From assembly GCA_023228285.1 (NCBI GenBank), contig JALOBM010000008.1, positions 1-50,484 on the forward strand: a stretch of 50,484 bases of DNA, given 5' to 3'. This DNA is from Candidatus Cloacimonadota bacterium (lineage in GTDB: Bacteria > Cloacimonadota > Cloacimonadia > Cloacimonadales > Cloacimonadaceae). Both the position numbers and the translations under genes were made by a program. Positions 1-9,780 of this stretch are shown piece after piece (the first letter of the stretch is position 1; every line of letters begins with the position of its first letter). The notes under the pieces are model-generated. The model was given only the letters and a program-made list of their open reading frames with translations. It had not been told where the DNA came from and made no database searches.

Positions 1-222
1 TAAATATCTCCCATATTTGTCAAGAAAAGCTCGCTTGGAACCATCTCGACCTGCTTTTCTCTAAGAACACAAGGAAAGTAGCATAATGAAGTGGGAGGTA
101 TTGAACAGTCTCATCGAGGCTGACGGTTGAGCAGCAGCAGAAAGTTCTTGACGTAAAGGCAGTAGCTTAAACAATGAAATCTCCATATAGATGCGCTTAA
201 ATAAACGAAACGGAGTATAAAA

Positions 223-1509
223 ATGAGCTACATTCCCACTATGTTGGACGCTGACCTGAAGGGCAAGGTTGTTCTTGTTCGGATGGATCACAATGTGGTT
301 AAAAAGGGCAAAATCAAAGATCCGATGCGGATCGATGCCACCATTCCTACTTTACTTCATATCTTTAAAAACGGTGCAATGCCGATCTTGATGAGTCATG
401 TAGGTCGTCCTTATGACAAACAGACTAAGAAGATCACGATTTCAGAACTGGAAAGCGTAGAGCCGATAGTGGATTACATTTGCAACAAGCTTCAGCTAAA
501 GGCTGTGATTCCCGATATGCCTGCGGCGGATGCTTTTGGCATCAGCGATTGCAGCCCTCTGGGCGATGCTGTAGCCAAGCTGAAAAGTGGTGACTGTGAT
601 TTTGTGTATTTGCCCAATACACGCTGGTTCAAGGGTGAAGAAGCCAAGGATGATAGTGCGGATGTATTTGCCAAAGCGCTGGCAAGCTATGCGGATCTGT
701 ATATTAACGATGCTTTTGGCAGTTGGCAGGCGCATGCCAGCACATATCACATATGTAAATACTTGCCCTCCTATGCCGGGCTTCTGATGCAAAAAGAGAT
801 CGGGAATCTGCATAAGGTGTTCGAGCCCCGACGTCCGCTGGTTTCCATAGTGGCAGGAAGCAAGTTTGATACCAAGATTGGACCGCTATCTTCATTGATC
901 CGCAATTCTGATCACCTGATCTTGGGAGGAGTGATCTACAACGCATATTTGGCAGCCAAATACGGGCTCAATATATCCGGATTAAGTGAAGAGGATGTGA
1001 CCGCTGCGCGCAAGTTTATCGAAGACAGCGGCGATGATGCCGCCAAGATCGTCGAACTGCCCTATGTGGTTTTGTGTCAAAGCATTGAAGAGCGCAGTGA
1101 AGATAACTGGGATATATACAGAATAGACGATCTGAAAGGATGGGACCAGACGGAGCCCATCGGATACATTCTGGATGCAGCGCCTGAGTCCTTTGAAGAG
1201 GAATATCTGAGCAAGATATTCAAGGCAGCGGGTACGATATTTGTGAATGCGGTGATGGGTTATACAGCGCTTTTCCCGGAAGGCAGCATGGCCATGTATC
1301 GGCTGATCGATGCCAATCTTACGGCACAAAAGCTTTTTGGCGGTGGAGATACTATTCAGGATTTTGGCACATATCTGCCCGGTATCTTTGCCAAGGCTCA
1401 GAATAATCCTCTATACTACTTTTTCACCGGAGGCGGAGCGATTCTTTCGGCTATCGAGAGCGGGTCTGCTGAGGGCATGAAACCTGTGCAAGCATTAATA
1501 AAAGAATAA
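223..1509 (+). CDS. pgk: Phosphoglycerate kinase (divergent)
   Basis: Catalyses reversible phosphate transfer between 1,3-bisphosphoglycerate and ADP in cytosolic glycolysis/gluconeogenesis. The 428-residue product keeps the PGK substrate residues: D22 and N24 in RMDHNV, R36 in MRIDA, H59 and R62 in SHVGRP, then NTRWFKGEE, INDAFG, the lysine of AGSKFDTKIG, and the C-terminal nucleotide motifs GGGDT and TGGGA. It departs from the usual text (VDFNVP is MDHNVV) and is about 30 residues longer than typical bacterial PGKs. The ATG at 223 has a GGAG seven bases upstream. The mutase operon follows after 17 bases, so cotranscription is likely. A TTGACG at 148-153 could be a -35 element, but no good -10 follows. 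The family is well supported; whether this is the main glycolytic PGK or a paralogue cannot be told here. Confidence 0.87.
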   Translation: MSYIPTMLDADLKGKVVLVRMDHNVVKKGKIKDPMRIDATIPTLLHIFKNGAMPILMSHVGRPYDKQTKKITISELESVEPIVDYICNKLQLKAVIPDMPAADAFGISDCSPLGDAVAKLKSGDCDFVYLPNTRWFKGEEAKDDSADVFAKALASYADLYINDAFGSWQAHASTYHICKYLPSYAGLLMQKEIGNLHKVFEPRRPLVSIVAGSKFDTKIGPLSSLIRNSDHLILGGVIYNAYLAAKYGLNISGLSEEDVTAARKFIEDSGDDAAKIVELPYVVLCQSIEERSEDNWDIYRIDDLKGWDQTEPIGYILDAAPESFEEEYLSKIFKAAGTIFVNAVMGYTALFPEGSMAMYRLIDANLTAQKLFGGGDTIQDFGTYLPGIFAKAQNNPLYYFFTGGGAILSAIESGSAEGMKPVQALIKE

Positions 1510-1526
1510 TACGAGGAGTTCTGCTA

Positions 1527-3410
1527 GTGGATACTAAAGTGAACTTACACAAGGACTTTCCGCTACCTACCTGGGAAGAGTGGAAGAAAGTGGTGGTGGA
1601 TTCTCTAAAGGGTGTGGATTACGATAAGGCATTGAAAACCCGCACTTACGAGGGCATCACTCTGGAACCAATATATCGGCGGGAAGACATCAAAGACATC
1701 AGCTTTATCAAGACCGAACCGGGTAAAGCCCCTTATGTGAGAGGGAATGATCCCCAGAAATTCATCGATGAAGGCTGGAAGATAGCTCAGGCTCAGACCA
1801 ATCCTGATCTAAAAGCCCTGAACGCAAATCTGAAGGAAGAATTGATGCGCGGATTGGCTATGGTCAATCTGAAGCTCAAACACGTGGATTATCCCGCTGG
1901 TATCAAGCTCAAAAGCGTGAAAGACCTGCATATAGCCCTGGATGGCATCGATTTGAAGGCTGCTCCGCTCTTTATCCAGATGGATAGCGATGATGAGGAT
2001 ATCTTTGCGCTCTTGCTGGACTATCTGGAAAAGCAAAAGCTGAGCGCTAGAGATTTGGAAGGCTTCATTGGCTATGATGTAACGGGAGAATTTGCCCGAA
2101 AGGGTTACTTTGACATGAGCTTGGAAGAGGTGTGGCAAAAGATCATGGATGTGGTGATCCAAAGGGCAAACCGGGCTCCGAAGATGCGCGCGTTCATCAT
2201 TGATGGATGTGTGTATGAGCATGCCGGAGCATCCTCTACTATGGAACTGGCCTTTGTTTTGAGCACTGCCATCGGTTACATCCAGGGTTTATTACAAACA
2301 GGGATGGATATCAATACCATCGCTCCGCTGTTTGCGGTAAAGCTGTCTCTGGGTTCCAATTTTTTTATGGAGATAGCCAAGATTCGCTCATTCCGGCTGC
2401 TCTGGGCAGAGATGATCAAGGCGTTTGGCGGTAATGAAGAATCACAGAAGATTTGGATTCATGGTAAAACTGCCGCATTCAATAAATCCACTTATGACCT
2501 CTATGTAAACATGCTGCGTACAACTACCGAGAGCTTTAGCGGAGTAATCGGCGGAGTGGACAGCCTGGAAACGGATCCCTTTGACGCAGTGGTGAAGGAC
2601 GACAACGCTTTTTCTCGAAGGATAGCGCGCAATCAACAGCTTATCCTGGCAGAGGAATCGCACTTCACAAAAGTGGTGGATCCGGCAGGGGGATGCTATT
2701 ACATAGAAAGCCTTACGGCACAATTGGCGGAAGCTGCCTGGAAAATTATGCAGGAGATCGAGAAAGATGGCGGGATGATCCGCTCTCTGCGCACTGGCAA
2801 GATTCACGACATGATCGCCAAGATCGCTCAAACCCGCATAGAAGCGGTTCATAAACGCCGTGATGTGTTTGTGGGCGTAAATATGTATGCCAATCCCACG
2901 GATGAAGCTTTGAGTGAAATCTCAATTCCCGAAGTGGACATCCAAAGCAAGCCGGTATGGCTGGAAAAGGGAGCTTTGCCACGCTTACGGGCTGTGCAAC
3001 AGGTGGAAGAACTTCGGGCGCAAATATCCACAAAAGCGCCCAAAATAATGCTCCTGAACATCGGTTCGGTTGCAGAGTACAAAGCCCGGGCAGATTTCAG
3101 CAGCGGATTCTTCCAGATGGCAGGTTATGATGTATTGGGGGATATGGCATTCAATACAGTTCCGGAAGCGATCATAGCAGCGAAAGACAGCCATGCCGAT
3201 GCCTTCTGCATCTGTTCTACGGATGCCAAGTACGAGGAGATCGTAGCGCCGCTCTGCAAAGAACTGAAACCCTCAATCCTGATTTTGGCAGGTTATCCCG
3301 CGGATAAGGTGGAAGAATATAAAGAACACGGTATAGACCTGTTTATCCATATTCGCGCCAATGCTTACGATACGCTGAAAGACCTGGCCCGCAAACTGGA
3401 GGTGATCTGA
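1527..3410 (+). CDS. mutA: Methylmalonyl-CoA mutase, small (beta) subunit
   Basis: Non-catalytic subunit of the adenosylcobalamin-dependent mutase that interconverts succinyl-CoA and (R)-methylmalonyl-CoA in propionate metabolism. The 627 residues follow the mutase layout: an N-terminal TIM-barrel half ([18 protein letters not shown] near the start) and a C-terminal Rossmann-like domain from about residue 500 ([17 protein letters not shown]). That C-terminal domain lacks the cobalamin-binding DxHxxG motif, as expected for a small subunit. The start is GTG at 1527 with an ACGAGGAG ribosome-binding site just upstream. The stop TGA at 3408-3410 overlaps the mutB ATG by one base, so the two subunits are probably translationally coupled in a 1:1 complex. 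Confidence 0.93.
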   Translation: MDTKVNLHKDFPLPTWEEWKKVVVDSLKGVDYDKALKTRTYEGITLEPIYRREDIKDISFIKTEPGKAPYVRGNDPQKFIDEGWKIAQAQTNPDLKALNANLKEELMRGLAMVNLKLKHVDYPAGIKLKSVKDLHIALDGIDLKAAPLFIQMDSDDEDIFALLLDYLEKQKLSARDLEGFIGYDVTGEFARKGYFDMSLEEVWQKIMDVVIQRANRAPKMRAFIIDGCVYEHAGASSTMELAFVLSTAIGYIQGLLQTGMDINTIAPLFAVKLSLGSNFFMEIAKIRSFRLLWAEMIKAFGGNEESQKIWIHGKTAAFNKSTYDLYVNMLRTTTESFSGVIGGVDSLETDPFDAVVKDDNAFSRRIARNQQLILAEESHFTKVVDPAGGCYYIESLTAQLAEAAWKIMQEIEKDGGMIRSLRTGKIHDMIAKIAQTRIEAVHKRRDVFVGVNMYANPTDEALSEISIPEVDIQSKPVWLEKGALPRLRAVQQVEELRAQISTKAPKIMLLNIGSVAEYKARADFSSGFFQMAGYDVLGDMAFNTVPEAIIAAKDSHADAFCICSTDAKYEEIVAPLCKELKPSILILAGYPADKVEEYKEHGIDLFIHIRANAYDTLKDLARKLEVI

Positions 3411-5551
3411 TGAAACCTGATTTCACGAGCTTGAATCCAAACTTTAAAGAACTTGGAGCGAACAACGATTCCAGAATTGATCTAAAGAAAGACTGGCATA
3501 CCAATGAACAGATTATCGTGAAGCCCTTGTATAGAGCGGAAGACCTCGACAAGGTGGAGCATCTGGATTATCTGAGCGGTTTAGCGCCCTATTTACGCGG
3601 ACCATATCCAAGCATGTATGTGCAGCGTCCCTGGACTATCCGCCAATATGCAGGCTTTTCCACAGCGGAAGAATCCAATGCCTTCTACCGCCGCAATCTG
3701 GCGATGGGGCAAAAGGGTCTGTCGATAGCCTTTGATCTGGCTACACACCGTGGTTATGACTCCGATCATCCCCGAGTAATAGTAGATGTGGGCAAGGCAG
3801 GTGTGGCGGTGGACAGCATCCTGGATATGAAGATTCTCTTCGACAAGATTCCGCTGGATCAGATGAGCGTATCGATGACCATGAACGGAGCTGTGATTCC
3901 AATAATGGCCTTCTACATCGTAGCTGCGGAAGAACAGGGAGTGAAGCCGGAACAACTGAATGGCACCATCCAAAATGACATTCTGAAAGAGTATATGGTG
4001 CGAAATACCTACATCTATCCTCCGGAAGCCTCCATGCGCCTCATCGCGGATATCTTTAGCTATACTTCCCGCAAGATGCCCAAATTCAACAGCATCAGCA
4101 TCTCCGGATATCATATGCACGAAGCCGGCGCTACCGCCGATCTGGAAATGGCATATACTTTGGCGGATGGCTTGGAGTATGCCCGCACCGGAATAGCTGC
4201 GGGGATTGATATCGACGTTTTTGCGCCGCGCCTATCCTTCTTCTGGGCAGAAGGCATGAATTACTTTATGGAGATTGCCAAACTGCGTAGTGCGCGGATG
4301 CTGTGGGCAAAGATCATCAAAGGATTCAATCCCAAGAATCCGAAGTCCATGGCTCTTAGAACCCACTCGCAAACTTCGGGCTGGAGCCTCACCGAACAGG
4401 ATCCCTTCAACAATGTTGCCCGCACCTGTGTTGAAGCGCTGGCAGCTACAATGGGACACACCCAAAGCCTGCATACCAATTCGCTGGACGAAGCCATCGC
4501 ATTGCCAACGGATTTCTCTGCTCGTATTGCACGCAATACCCAACTCTATCTGCAGCACGAGACCGGAATATGCAAGGTGATCGATCCCTGGGCAGGTTCC
4601 TACTATGTGGAATCCCTTACTCATGACCTGATGCATCGTGCCTGGGATCACATCATGGAAGTGGAAAGCCTGGGTGGAATGGCCAAAGCCATACATACTG
4701 GATTGCCCAAGATGCGCATCGAAGAAGCTTCAGCGCGCCGGCAGGCAAAGATCGACAGCAAGGCCGATACCATCGTGGGAGTAAATAAATACCGCTTGGA
4801 TAAGGAAGATCCTATCGAGACATTGGAAGTGGACAATTCAGCAGTTCGCAGCGCGCAATTGGCACGTTTGAAATTGCTGCGCAAAAATCGTGATGAGACC
4901 AAGGTTCAGCAATGCCTGGCCGCCATCACCAAAGCCGCTGGAGATAAGAATCAGAACCTTTTGGAATTGGCAATCGATGCGGCTCGCGCTAGAGCCTCTT
5001 TGGGAGAAATTTCCGATGCCATGGAAAAGGTCTTTGGCCGCCATCAAGCTGAAATCAAACTGATCAGTAACGTATATAGCAGGGAGTACGCAAATATGGA
5101 TGAAATCGAGAAAGTAAGAGCCCTCACCGATCAATTTGCCGAACAAGAAGGCCGCAGACCACGCATCCTGATAGCCAAGATGGGGCAGGATGGGCACGAT
5201 CGCGGAGCGAAGGTTGTGGCAACAGCTTATGCTGATATGGGTTTCGACGTGGATATGGGACCGCTGTTCCAAACTCCGGAAGAGACCGCGCGTCAGGCAG
5301 TGGAAAACGATGTGCACATCATTGGTATGAGTTCATTGGCAGCAGGTCACAAGACGCTGCTACCGCAATTGATGGAAGAGCTGAAGAAACTGCAGCGGGA
5401 AGATATTATGGTGATAGTGGGTGGTGTGATACCTCAAGCGGATTATGACTATCTGTATCAACATGGTGCTGCAGCGATCTTTGGCCCGGGCACTCATCTG
5501 CCCACAGCCGCTACTAAGATGATGGAAAAACTGATGGAAAGCAATGGATAA
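3410..5551 (+). CDS. mutB: Methylmalonyl-CoA mutase, large (alpha) catalytic subunit
   Basis: Catalytic subunit of the B12-dependent mutase carrying out the radical rearrangement of methylmalonyl-CoA and succinyl-CoA in the cytosol. The 713 residues match the usual large-subunit length. The barrel contains [11 protein letters not shown] near the N-terminus and HTNSLDEA further on. The C-terminal cobalamin domain holds D594-x-H596-x-x-G (GQDGHDRG), whose histidine ligates cobalt from below, followed by PLFQTPEE and the GGVIP loop. It overlaps mutA by one base and meaB by eight. No methylmalonyl-CoA epimerase and no carboxyltransferase lies beside it, so the rest of the propionate route must be elsewhere; the sodium-pump subunit at 42563-43663 is a possible partner only by inference. 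Confidence 0.96.
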   Translation: MKPDFTSLNPNFKELGANNDSRIDLKKDWHTNEQIIVKPLYRAEDLDKVEHLDYLSGLAPYLRGPYPSMYVQRPWTIRQYAGFSTAEESNAFYRRNLAMGQKGLSIAFDLATHRGYDSDHPRVIVDVGKAGVAVDSILDMKILFDKIPLDQMSVSMTMNGAVIPIMAFYIVAAEEQGVKPEQLNGTIQNDILKEYMVRNTYIYPPEASMRLIADIFSYTSRKMPKFNSISISGYHMHEAGATADLEMAYTLADGLEYARTGIAAGIDIDVFAPRLSFFWAEGMNYFMEIAKLRSARMLWAKIIKGFNPKNPKSMALRTHSQTSGWSLTEQDPFNNVARTCVEALAATMGHTQSLHTNSLDEAIALPTDFSARIARNTQLYLQHETGICKVIDPWAGSYYVESLTHDLMHRAWDHIMEVESLGGMAKAIHTGLPKMRIEEASARRQAKIDSKADTIVGVNKYRLDKEDPIETLEVDNSAVRSAQLARLKLLRKNRDETKVQQCLAAITKAAGDKNQNLLELAIDAARARASLGEISDAMEKVFGRHQAEIKLISNVYSREYANMDEIEKVRALTDQFAEQEGRRPRILIAKMGQDGHDRGAKVVATAYADMGFDVDMGPLFQTPEETARQAVENDVHIIGMSSLAAGHKTLLPQLMEELKKLQREDIMVIVGGVIPQADYDYLYQHGAAAIFGPGTHLPTAATKMMEKLMESNG

Positions 5552-6623
5552 ACGCAAACCGGAATGGACTCCCAATGGAGCCGGAGAGGCTTTTGCCAGC
5601 TCCGTGGTGTTCAAAAGGGAGTCCACAGCTCAACCCGGAAAAGCACATGCGCGCAAAATCTGGGATCTGGATGCTTTGGAAGCCGGAGTCAAAGCCGACA
5701 ATCGCACCATCCTTTCCCGCGCGATCACCCTGGTAGAGAGTAATTCTCCAAAGCATTTCGAGGTAGCGCAGGAGCTTCTGAAGAGGCTCCTGCCTGTTTC
5801 AGGAAAGTCCATTCGCATCGGCATCACCGGAGTACCCGGAGTGGGCAAAAGCAGCTTCATCGAGCGCTTTGGTATGTATCTGATCGAGCAGGGCAAGAAA
5901 GTGGCTGTACTGGCGATTGATCCTTCCTCCAGCCTCTCCAAAGGAAGCATATTAGGCGATAAAACCAGGATGGAAGAGCTCTCCCGCCATCCTTCCAGCT
6001 TTATTCGTCCTTCTCCTTCTTCGGGAATATTGGGCGGAGTAGCACGGAAAACTAGAGAGAGTATAGTGATCTGCGAAGCTGCAGGTTTTGATGTAATTCT
6101 CATCGAAACGGTGGGCGTGGGGCAGAGCGAGATCACTGTGCGGTCAATGGTAGATTTCTTCCTTCTGATGCAGATCACCGGAGCCGGAGACGAACTGCAG
6201 GGCATTAAAAAGGGAATCATGGAGCTTGCGGATCTGATCGTGGTAAACAAGGCTGATGGCGACAATCTGCCTCGGGCAAAAGTGGCAGAGCGGGAATTCA
6301 ACAACGCTTTACACTACATCCGCAATGCTACCAAAGGCTGGCAAACCAAAGCCCAAATCTGCTCTGCCCGTACCGGAGCCGGCATTGATGCGATTTGGCG
6401 TACTATTACCGAATTCTGTGAAAAGACCGGAGATTCAGGGGTCTTTGAGCAACGGCGTCTTTCCCAAACTGCTGCATGGTTTGAAGACCTTATTTCGGAA
6501 GCTGTCTTAAGCCGCTTTTTCCAATCTCCCCAGATCAAAGTGAAGCTACCGGAACTGCGGGAACAGGTAGCCAAAGGGAAGATTCCAGTTGCTTATGCTG
6601 TGTCTATCTTGTTTGATGATTAA
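5544..6623 (+). CDS. meaB: MeaB/ArgK-type GTPase, mutase chaperone
   Basis: G3E-family GTPase that gates cofactor delivery to methylmalonyl-CoA mutase and protects it from inactivation. The 359 residues contain a Walker A loop G96-VPGVGKS, the metal-binding region [29 protein letters not shown], and the guanine motif VNKAD. This is the full domain set of the MeaB/MMAA family, and the length is typical (about 320-360). The ATG at 5544 lies inside the end of mutB (8-base overlap), making mutA-mutB-meaB one translationally linked unit. Older databases call this family ArgK, a lysine/arginine/ornithine transport kinase; the operon context argues for the mutase chaperone role. Confidence 0.95.
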   Translation: MDKRKPEWTPNGAGEAFASSVVFKRESTAQPGKAHARKIWDLDALEAGVKADNRTILSRAITLVESNSPKHFEVAQELLKRLLPVSGKSIRIGITGVPGVGKSSFIERFGMYLIEQGKKVAVLAIDPSSSLSKGSILGDKTRMEELSRHPSSFIRPSPSSGILGGVARKTRESIVICEAAGFDVILIETVGVGQSEITVRSMVDFFLLMQITGAGDELQGIKKGIMELADLIVVNKADGDNLPRAKVAEREFNNALHYIRNATKGWQTKAQICSARTGAGIDAIWRTITEFCEKTGDSGVFEQRRLSQTAAWFEDLISEAVLSRFFQSPQIKVKLPELREQVAKGKIPVAYAVSILFDD

Positions 6624-6721
6624 GAGTTATCAAACAGCGTAGATTATTTTCCACAGTAGAGTCAGTTTTACTCAAGATTATAGTTGCACCAAAGCTTCAT
6701 CTATCCATATTGTCTTCTAGC

Positions 6722-6739
6722 GGGAGAGTACTCCCTTTT
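6722..6739 (+). terminator. Candidate intrinsic terminator after meaB
   Basis: A short hairpin GGGAG-AGTA-CTCCC is followed by TTTTAGGTTTTT, about 100 bases after the meaB stop and before the next gene. The stem is only five base pairs, so this is a moderate candidate for closing the pgk-mutase operon. I see nothing else clear in 6624-6829. Confidence 0.45.
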
Positions 6740-6829
6740 AGGTTTTTAATTGGGATTGGATAGAACGGTCTGCAAACCGGTCGAATTACATATCAATTAT
6801 CCGTGATTACCAAAGAAAGGAACCAGAAG

Positions 6830-7846
6830 ATGGATGTTCAGAAGCGAATCTTGGTGATGCTTATTCTATTTGGGCTGATGTTTTCATGCAAGACTCAGAA
6901 ATCAGATAGCAGAGATGAACTGACATATCCTAAAGCTGCGTCCGATAGTACATCTCTATTTCCAATTCGGTTTCGTCCCAAATGGCATACTCAAGCGCAG
7001 TTTGCCGGTGTATATATGGCAATACACAAGGGACTTTATGCTCAACATGGTTTGGATGTGCAGCTTCAGAGTGTTCTACTCACGGAACCAGCGGTTGATG
7101 CACTGTTACAAGGACACGGGGACATTGTTCACGTAGATCTGTTGAATGCTCTGGATCTGTGTAGGGAACAAACCAAGATTGTAAACATCGCCCAGATCAA
7201 TCAGAAAAACTCCGTTTACCTTGTGGGCAAAAAATCCAATGGGATCAATTCCCTTGAGGATTTCAGGGGTAAGCGTTTGGGATTATGGCGCAGCGGATCA
7301 AACATGGCCACACGCTTGTTTTTGGCGCAGAAGGGTATTCCCATGGAGATCATCAACATCGATTGGTCGATCAATCTTTTTGCTCAGAACGCCGTGGATG
7401 TGATCAACGCTATGGATTATAATGAGTTCCATCAGATTCTTCAAGCCGGTATCGATTCAGAAGATCTCTTTATAGCAAAGCAGCAAGAGCTGGGGCTCAC
7501 AGTTCCCGATGAAGGGTTCTATGTAAGACCGGAGTTCTACAAAGCTCACCCCAATGAATGTAGAGCCTTTGTGAAAGCGACGCTTGACGGTTGGCTCTAC
7601 GCTTTCAGCCATGAACAAGAAACTCTGGATTTGGTGCTGAAGATGATGAAGGAAGACAACCTCCGGGCAAACCGGGCGCATCAACAGTGGATGTTGAACC
7701 ATATGAAAGATGCGATAATGCCAAGCATCGCAGAGATGGGAATCTTGAAACGGAAGAATTACGAAGAAGCAATGGATTTGATGATCAAATACATGGGATT
7801 TCCCCGTCGCATTCCCTATGAGGAGTTTTATCCGGATGCTGAGTAA
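6830..7846 (+). CDS. NMT1/THI5-like substrate-binding lipoprotein
   Basis: Predicted periplasmic binding lipoprotein of the NMT1/THI5 fold, the family of thiamine-precursor, sulfonate and nitrate ABC binding proteins. The typical opening of the mature domain is visible (KWHTQAQFAGVYMAIHKGLY, then HGLDV), as is the KRLGLWRSG loop after about 120 residues. I chose the ATG at 6830 rather than the in-frame GTG at 6803: it has an AAAGGAA site upstream and gives a clean lipoprotein signal, KR then a hydrophobic stretch ending LMFSC, with the Cys as lipidation site. No permease or ATPase gene follows. Instead the 3' end overlaps a membrane phosphatase gene by 11 bases, which suggests a sensing role rather than transport. 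The ligand cannot be read from the sequence. Confidence 0.82.
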   Translation: MDVQKRILVMLILFGLMFSCKTQKSDSRDELTYPKAASDSTSLFPIRFRPKWHTQAQFAGVYMAIHKGLYAQHGLDVQLQSVLLTEPAVDALLQGHGDIVHVDLLNALDLCREQTKIVNIAQINQKNSVYLVGKKSNGINSLEDFRGKRLGLWRSGSNMATRLFLAQKGIPMEIINIDWSINLFAQNAVDVINAMDYNEFHQILQAGIDSEDLFIAKQQELGLTVPDEGFYVRPEFYKAHPNECRAFVKATLDGWLYAFSHEQETLDLVLKMMKEDNLRANRAHQQWMLNHMKDAIMPSIAEMGILKRKNYEEAMDLMIKYMGFPRRIPYEEFYPDAE

Positions 7847-9749
7847 GAAAGAAGACAGAACATTAGCTTACCAACTGATATCCTTCGTATTTGCTTTCAT
7901 GTTGATCATCTTTCTGGCGTCTATACTGGTTACCAGAGCCTTTTATAACCGGGTAATCATGGATAATCAACTGGATAACATGCGGCATTTAGCTCATGAA
8001 CGTATCCACTTGATCGACAGTATTTTGTTCCGGGTAGAGAGTTTTGCCACAATGAGTCGCACAGCGATCCTGAATTATGGGCTTAGTGAAGAACAACACT
8101 TCGCATTCCTGAGTGAAACTCTTATGGAGAACCCTCAAGTACATTCCATCTGCCTGGCAGACCGCGTTTACGAGGGGAAAGAACCCCGGATTCTATATAC
8201 CATGCGTCATCGCTTTCACTCCAGAGTGATACGGGGGACGGAATACCGCTACCAGGATTGGTTCCAGATTCCGCAAATGACGCAGAAGCCATATTGGACG
8301 GAGCCTTGGGTCGATACCGAAGGTAAAGGGGAGATGATCATCTCTTATTGCCTTCCCATCTTTGAAAAGGGTGTAAATACCGGTTTGATTCGCTTTGACA
8401 TCGAACTGGGCTATCTGCAAGAAATCATCTCCGGATCCGGCTATTTCAAGATTGGTTCCAGCTTTTTAGTATCCACCACCGGTACTCTGGTAGCGCATTC
8501 AAATACTGAATTGATCATGAATCAAAGCCTCTTTAGCATTGCTGAGGAGTACCAATCTCCCGTACTTGCTGATCTTGGTAAAGCAATGGTATCTGGTAAA
8601 CAGGGACATATCAAGATCAATGGCAAATCTCCTTTCGGAGGTACCTGGGTATATTATCAACCCCTTCAGAGCAATCACTGGTCTGTGGGAGTAGCGGTAG
8701 AGGAAGATGTCCTGATGCGTGAGGTGGATACAATTCTGATGATCCAGACGATTGCATCCATCCTGATCTTTCTGAGTGTAGCCATCATCATTTATGCTCG
8801 GACATTGAATGTGTCGCGTCCTTTGAAACGTTTGGCCATCGCTGCTGATAGGATTGGAGCGGGGGATTTTGATGCACAGATCCCAGTTTCAAACAATTCC
8901 TTTGAGATATCCACACTAGCTCAGTCTTTTGCGGCCATGCAGAGCTCTCTAAAGGACTACATCAGAAACTTGAGGATTACTACGGACGAGAAGAATCAAA
9001 TCCGCGGTGATGTGATTTACGCCAGTGAGATTCAAAACAAACTGATCCCAACCAATACCACTCATCCTTTTGGTATCAAGGAATTGCGTGCTTATGGCAT
9101 TCTGGAACCGGCTGGAGATATCGGTGGCGACTTGTACGACTATTTTATGATTGACGACGAGCACTTCTGTTTTGTGATTGCCGATGTGCTGGGCAAGGGC
9201 ATAGTCGCTGCGATGGCAATGACGATGGTCTCCACTTTATTACCTTCGATAGCGCCTTATTATAAAACCAGCAATGAACTTTTGGCAAAACTAAATAACT
9301 TTCTGTGCCGAAACAACATCGAGACCAATTTCGTTACAGCACTATTAGGTATTATCGATCTGAAGACCGGGCGAATGCAGTATTCAAATTGCGGGCATCT
9401 ACCCTTGTTTATCCGTAAAATGGACCGCAGTTACACTCGTTATCCCGACACTCATAGCACTGCTCTGGGCGTATTTGAGGATATGCCAATCGACTATGAC
9501 GAGATTGATCTGATTATCGGGGATGAACTGATTCTCTTTACCGATGGCATCACCGAGGCCATGAATACCAAAGATGAATTCCTGGGTATATCCGGTTTCG
9601 AAGAAATCCTCCGCAAACTGCCTCCACCAAATCCTGAAACTACAGCAAAGGGTATTTTATCCGAAGTTCACAAATATGCCCGGGGCGCCACTCACAAGGA
9701 CGACATCACGATACTGGTGATAGATTACAAACATCCCACGATATCATGA
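7836..9749 (+). CDS. Membrane sensor with HAMP and SpoIIE/RsbU-type PP2C phosphatase
   Basis: Integral membrane receptor serine/threonine phosphatase. In order: an N-terminal transmembrane helix; an extracytoplasmic region of about 260 residues resembling a double Cache sensor; a second helix (ILIFLSVAIIIYA); a HAMP domain (SRPLKRLAIAADRIGAGDF); and a SpoIIE-type phosphatase domain. The metal-binding acidic motifs are intact: GDIGGDLYDYF near residue 426, IADVLGKG, FTDGITEA and KDDITIL. Such proteins usually dephosphorylate an anti-anti-sigma factor (STAS domain). I chose the ATG at 7836 over that at 7818 because a GAGGAG site lies about ten bases upstream. It overlaps the binding-lipoprotein gene by 11 bases, so the two are probably made together and the lipoprotein may present a ligand to this sensor. 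No STAS or anti-sigma gene is adjacent. Confidence 0.9.
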   Translation: MLSKKEDRTLAYQLISFVFAFMLIIFLASILVTRAFYNRVIMDNQLDNMRHLAHERIHLIDSILFRVESFATMSRTAILNYGLSEEQHFAFLSETLMENPQVHSICLADRVYEGKEPRILYTMRHRFHSRVIRGTEYRYQDWFQIPQMTQKPYWTEPWVDTEGKGEMIISYCLPIFEKGVNTGLIRFDIELGYLQEIISGSGYFKIGSSFLVSTTGTLVAHSNTELIMNQSLFSIAEEYQSPVLADLGKAMVSGKQGHIKINGKSPFGGTWVYYQPLQSNHWSVGVAVEEDVLMREVDTILMIQTIASILIFLSVAIIIYARTLNVSRPLKRLAIAADRIGAGDFDAQIPVSNNSFEISTLAQSFAAMQSSLKDYIRNLRITTDEKNQIRGDVIYASEIQNKLIPTNTTHPFGIKELRAYGILEPAGDIGGDLYDYFMIDDEHFCFVIADVLGKGIVAAMAMTMVSTLLPSIAPYYKTSNELLAKLNNFLCRNNIETNFVTALLGIIDLKTGRMQYSNCGHLPLFIRKMDRSYTRYPDTHSTALGVFEDMPIDYDEIDLIIGDELILFTDGITEAMNTKDEFLGISGFEEILRKLPPPNPETTAKGILSEVHKYARGATHKDDITILVIDYKHPTIS

Positions 9750-9780
9750 TCATGTTGCCCGATGATTTGTATGCACTATC

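Noticed and set aside
1..222. Cobalamin riboswitch ahead of the mutase operon
   Set aside because: The space upstream of pgk and the 17-base gap before mutA show no B12-box-like sequence that I can recognise.
61..291. Open frame of 76 codons on the minus strand before pgk
   Set aside because: It overlaps the pgk start and shows no recognisable motif or ribosome-binding site.
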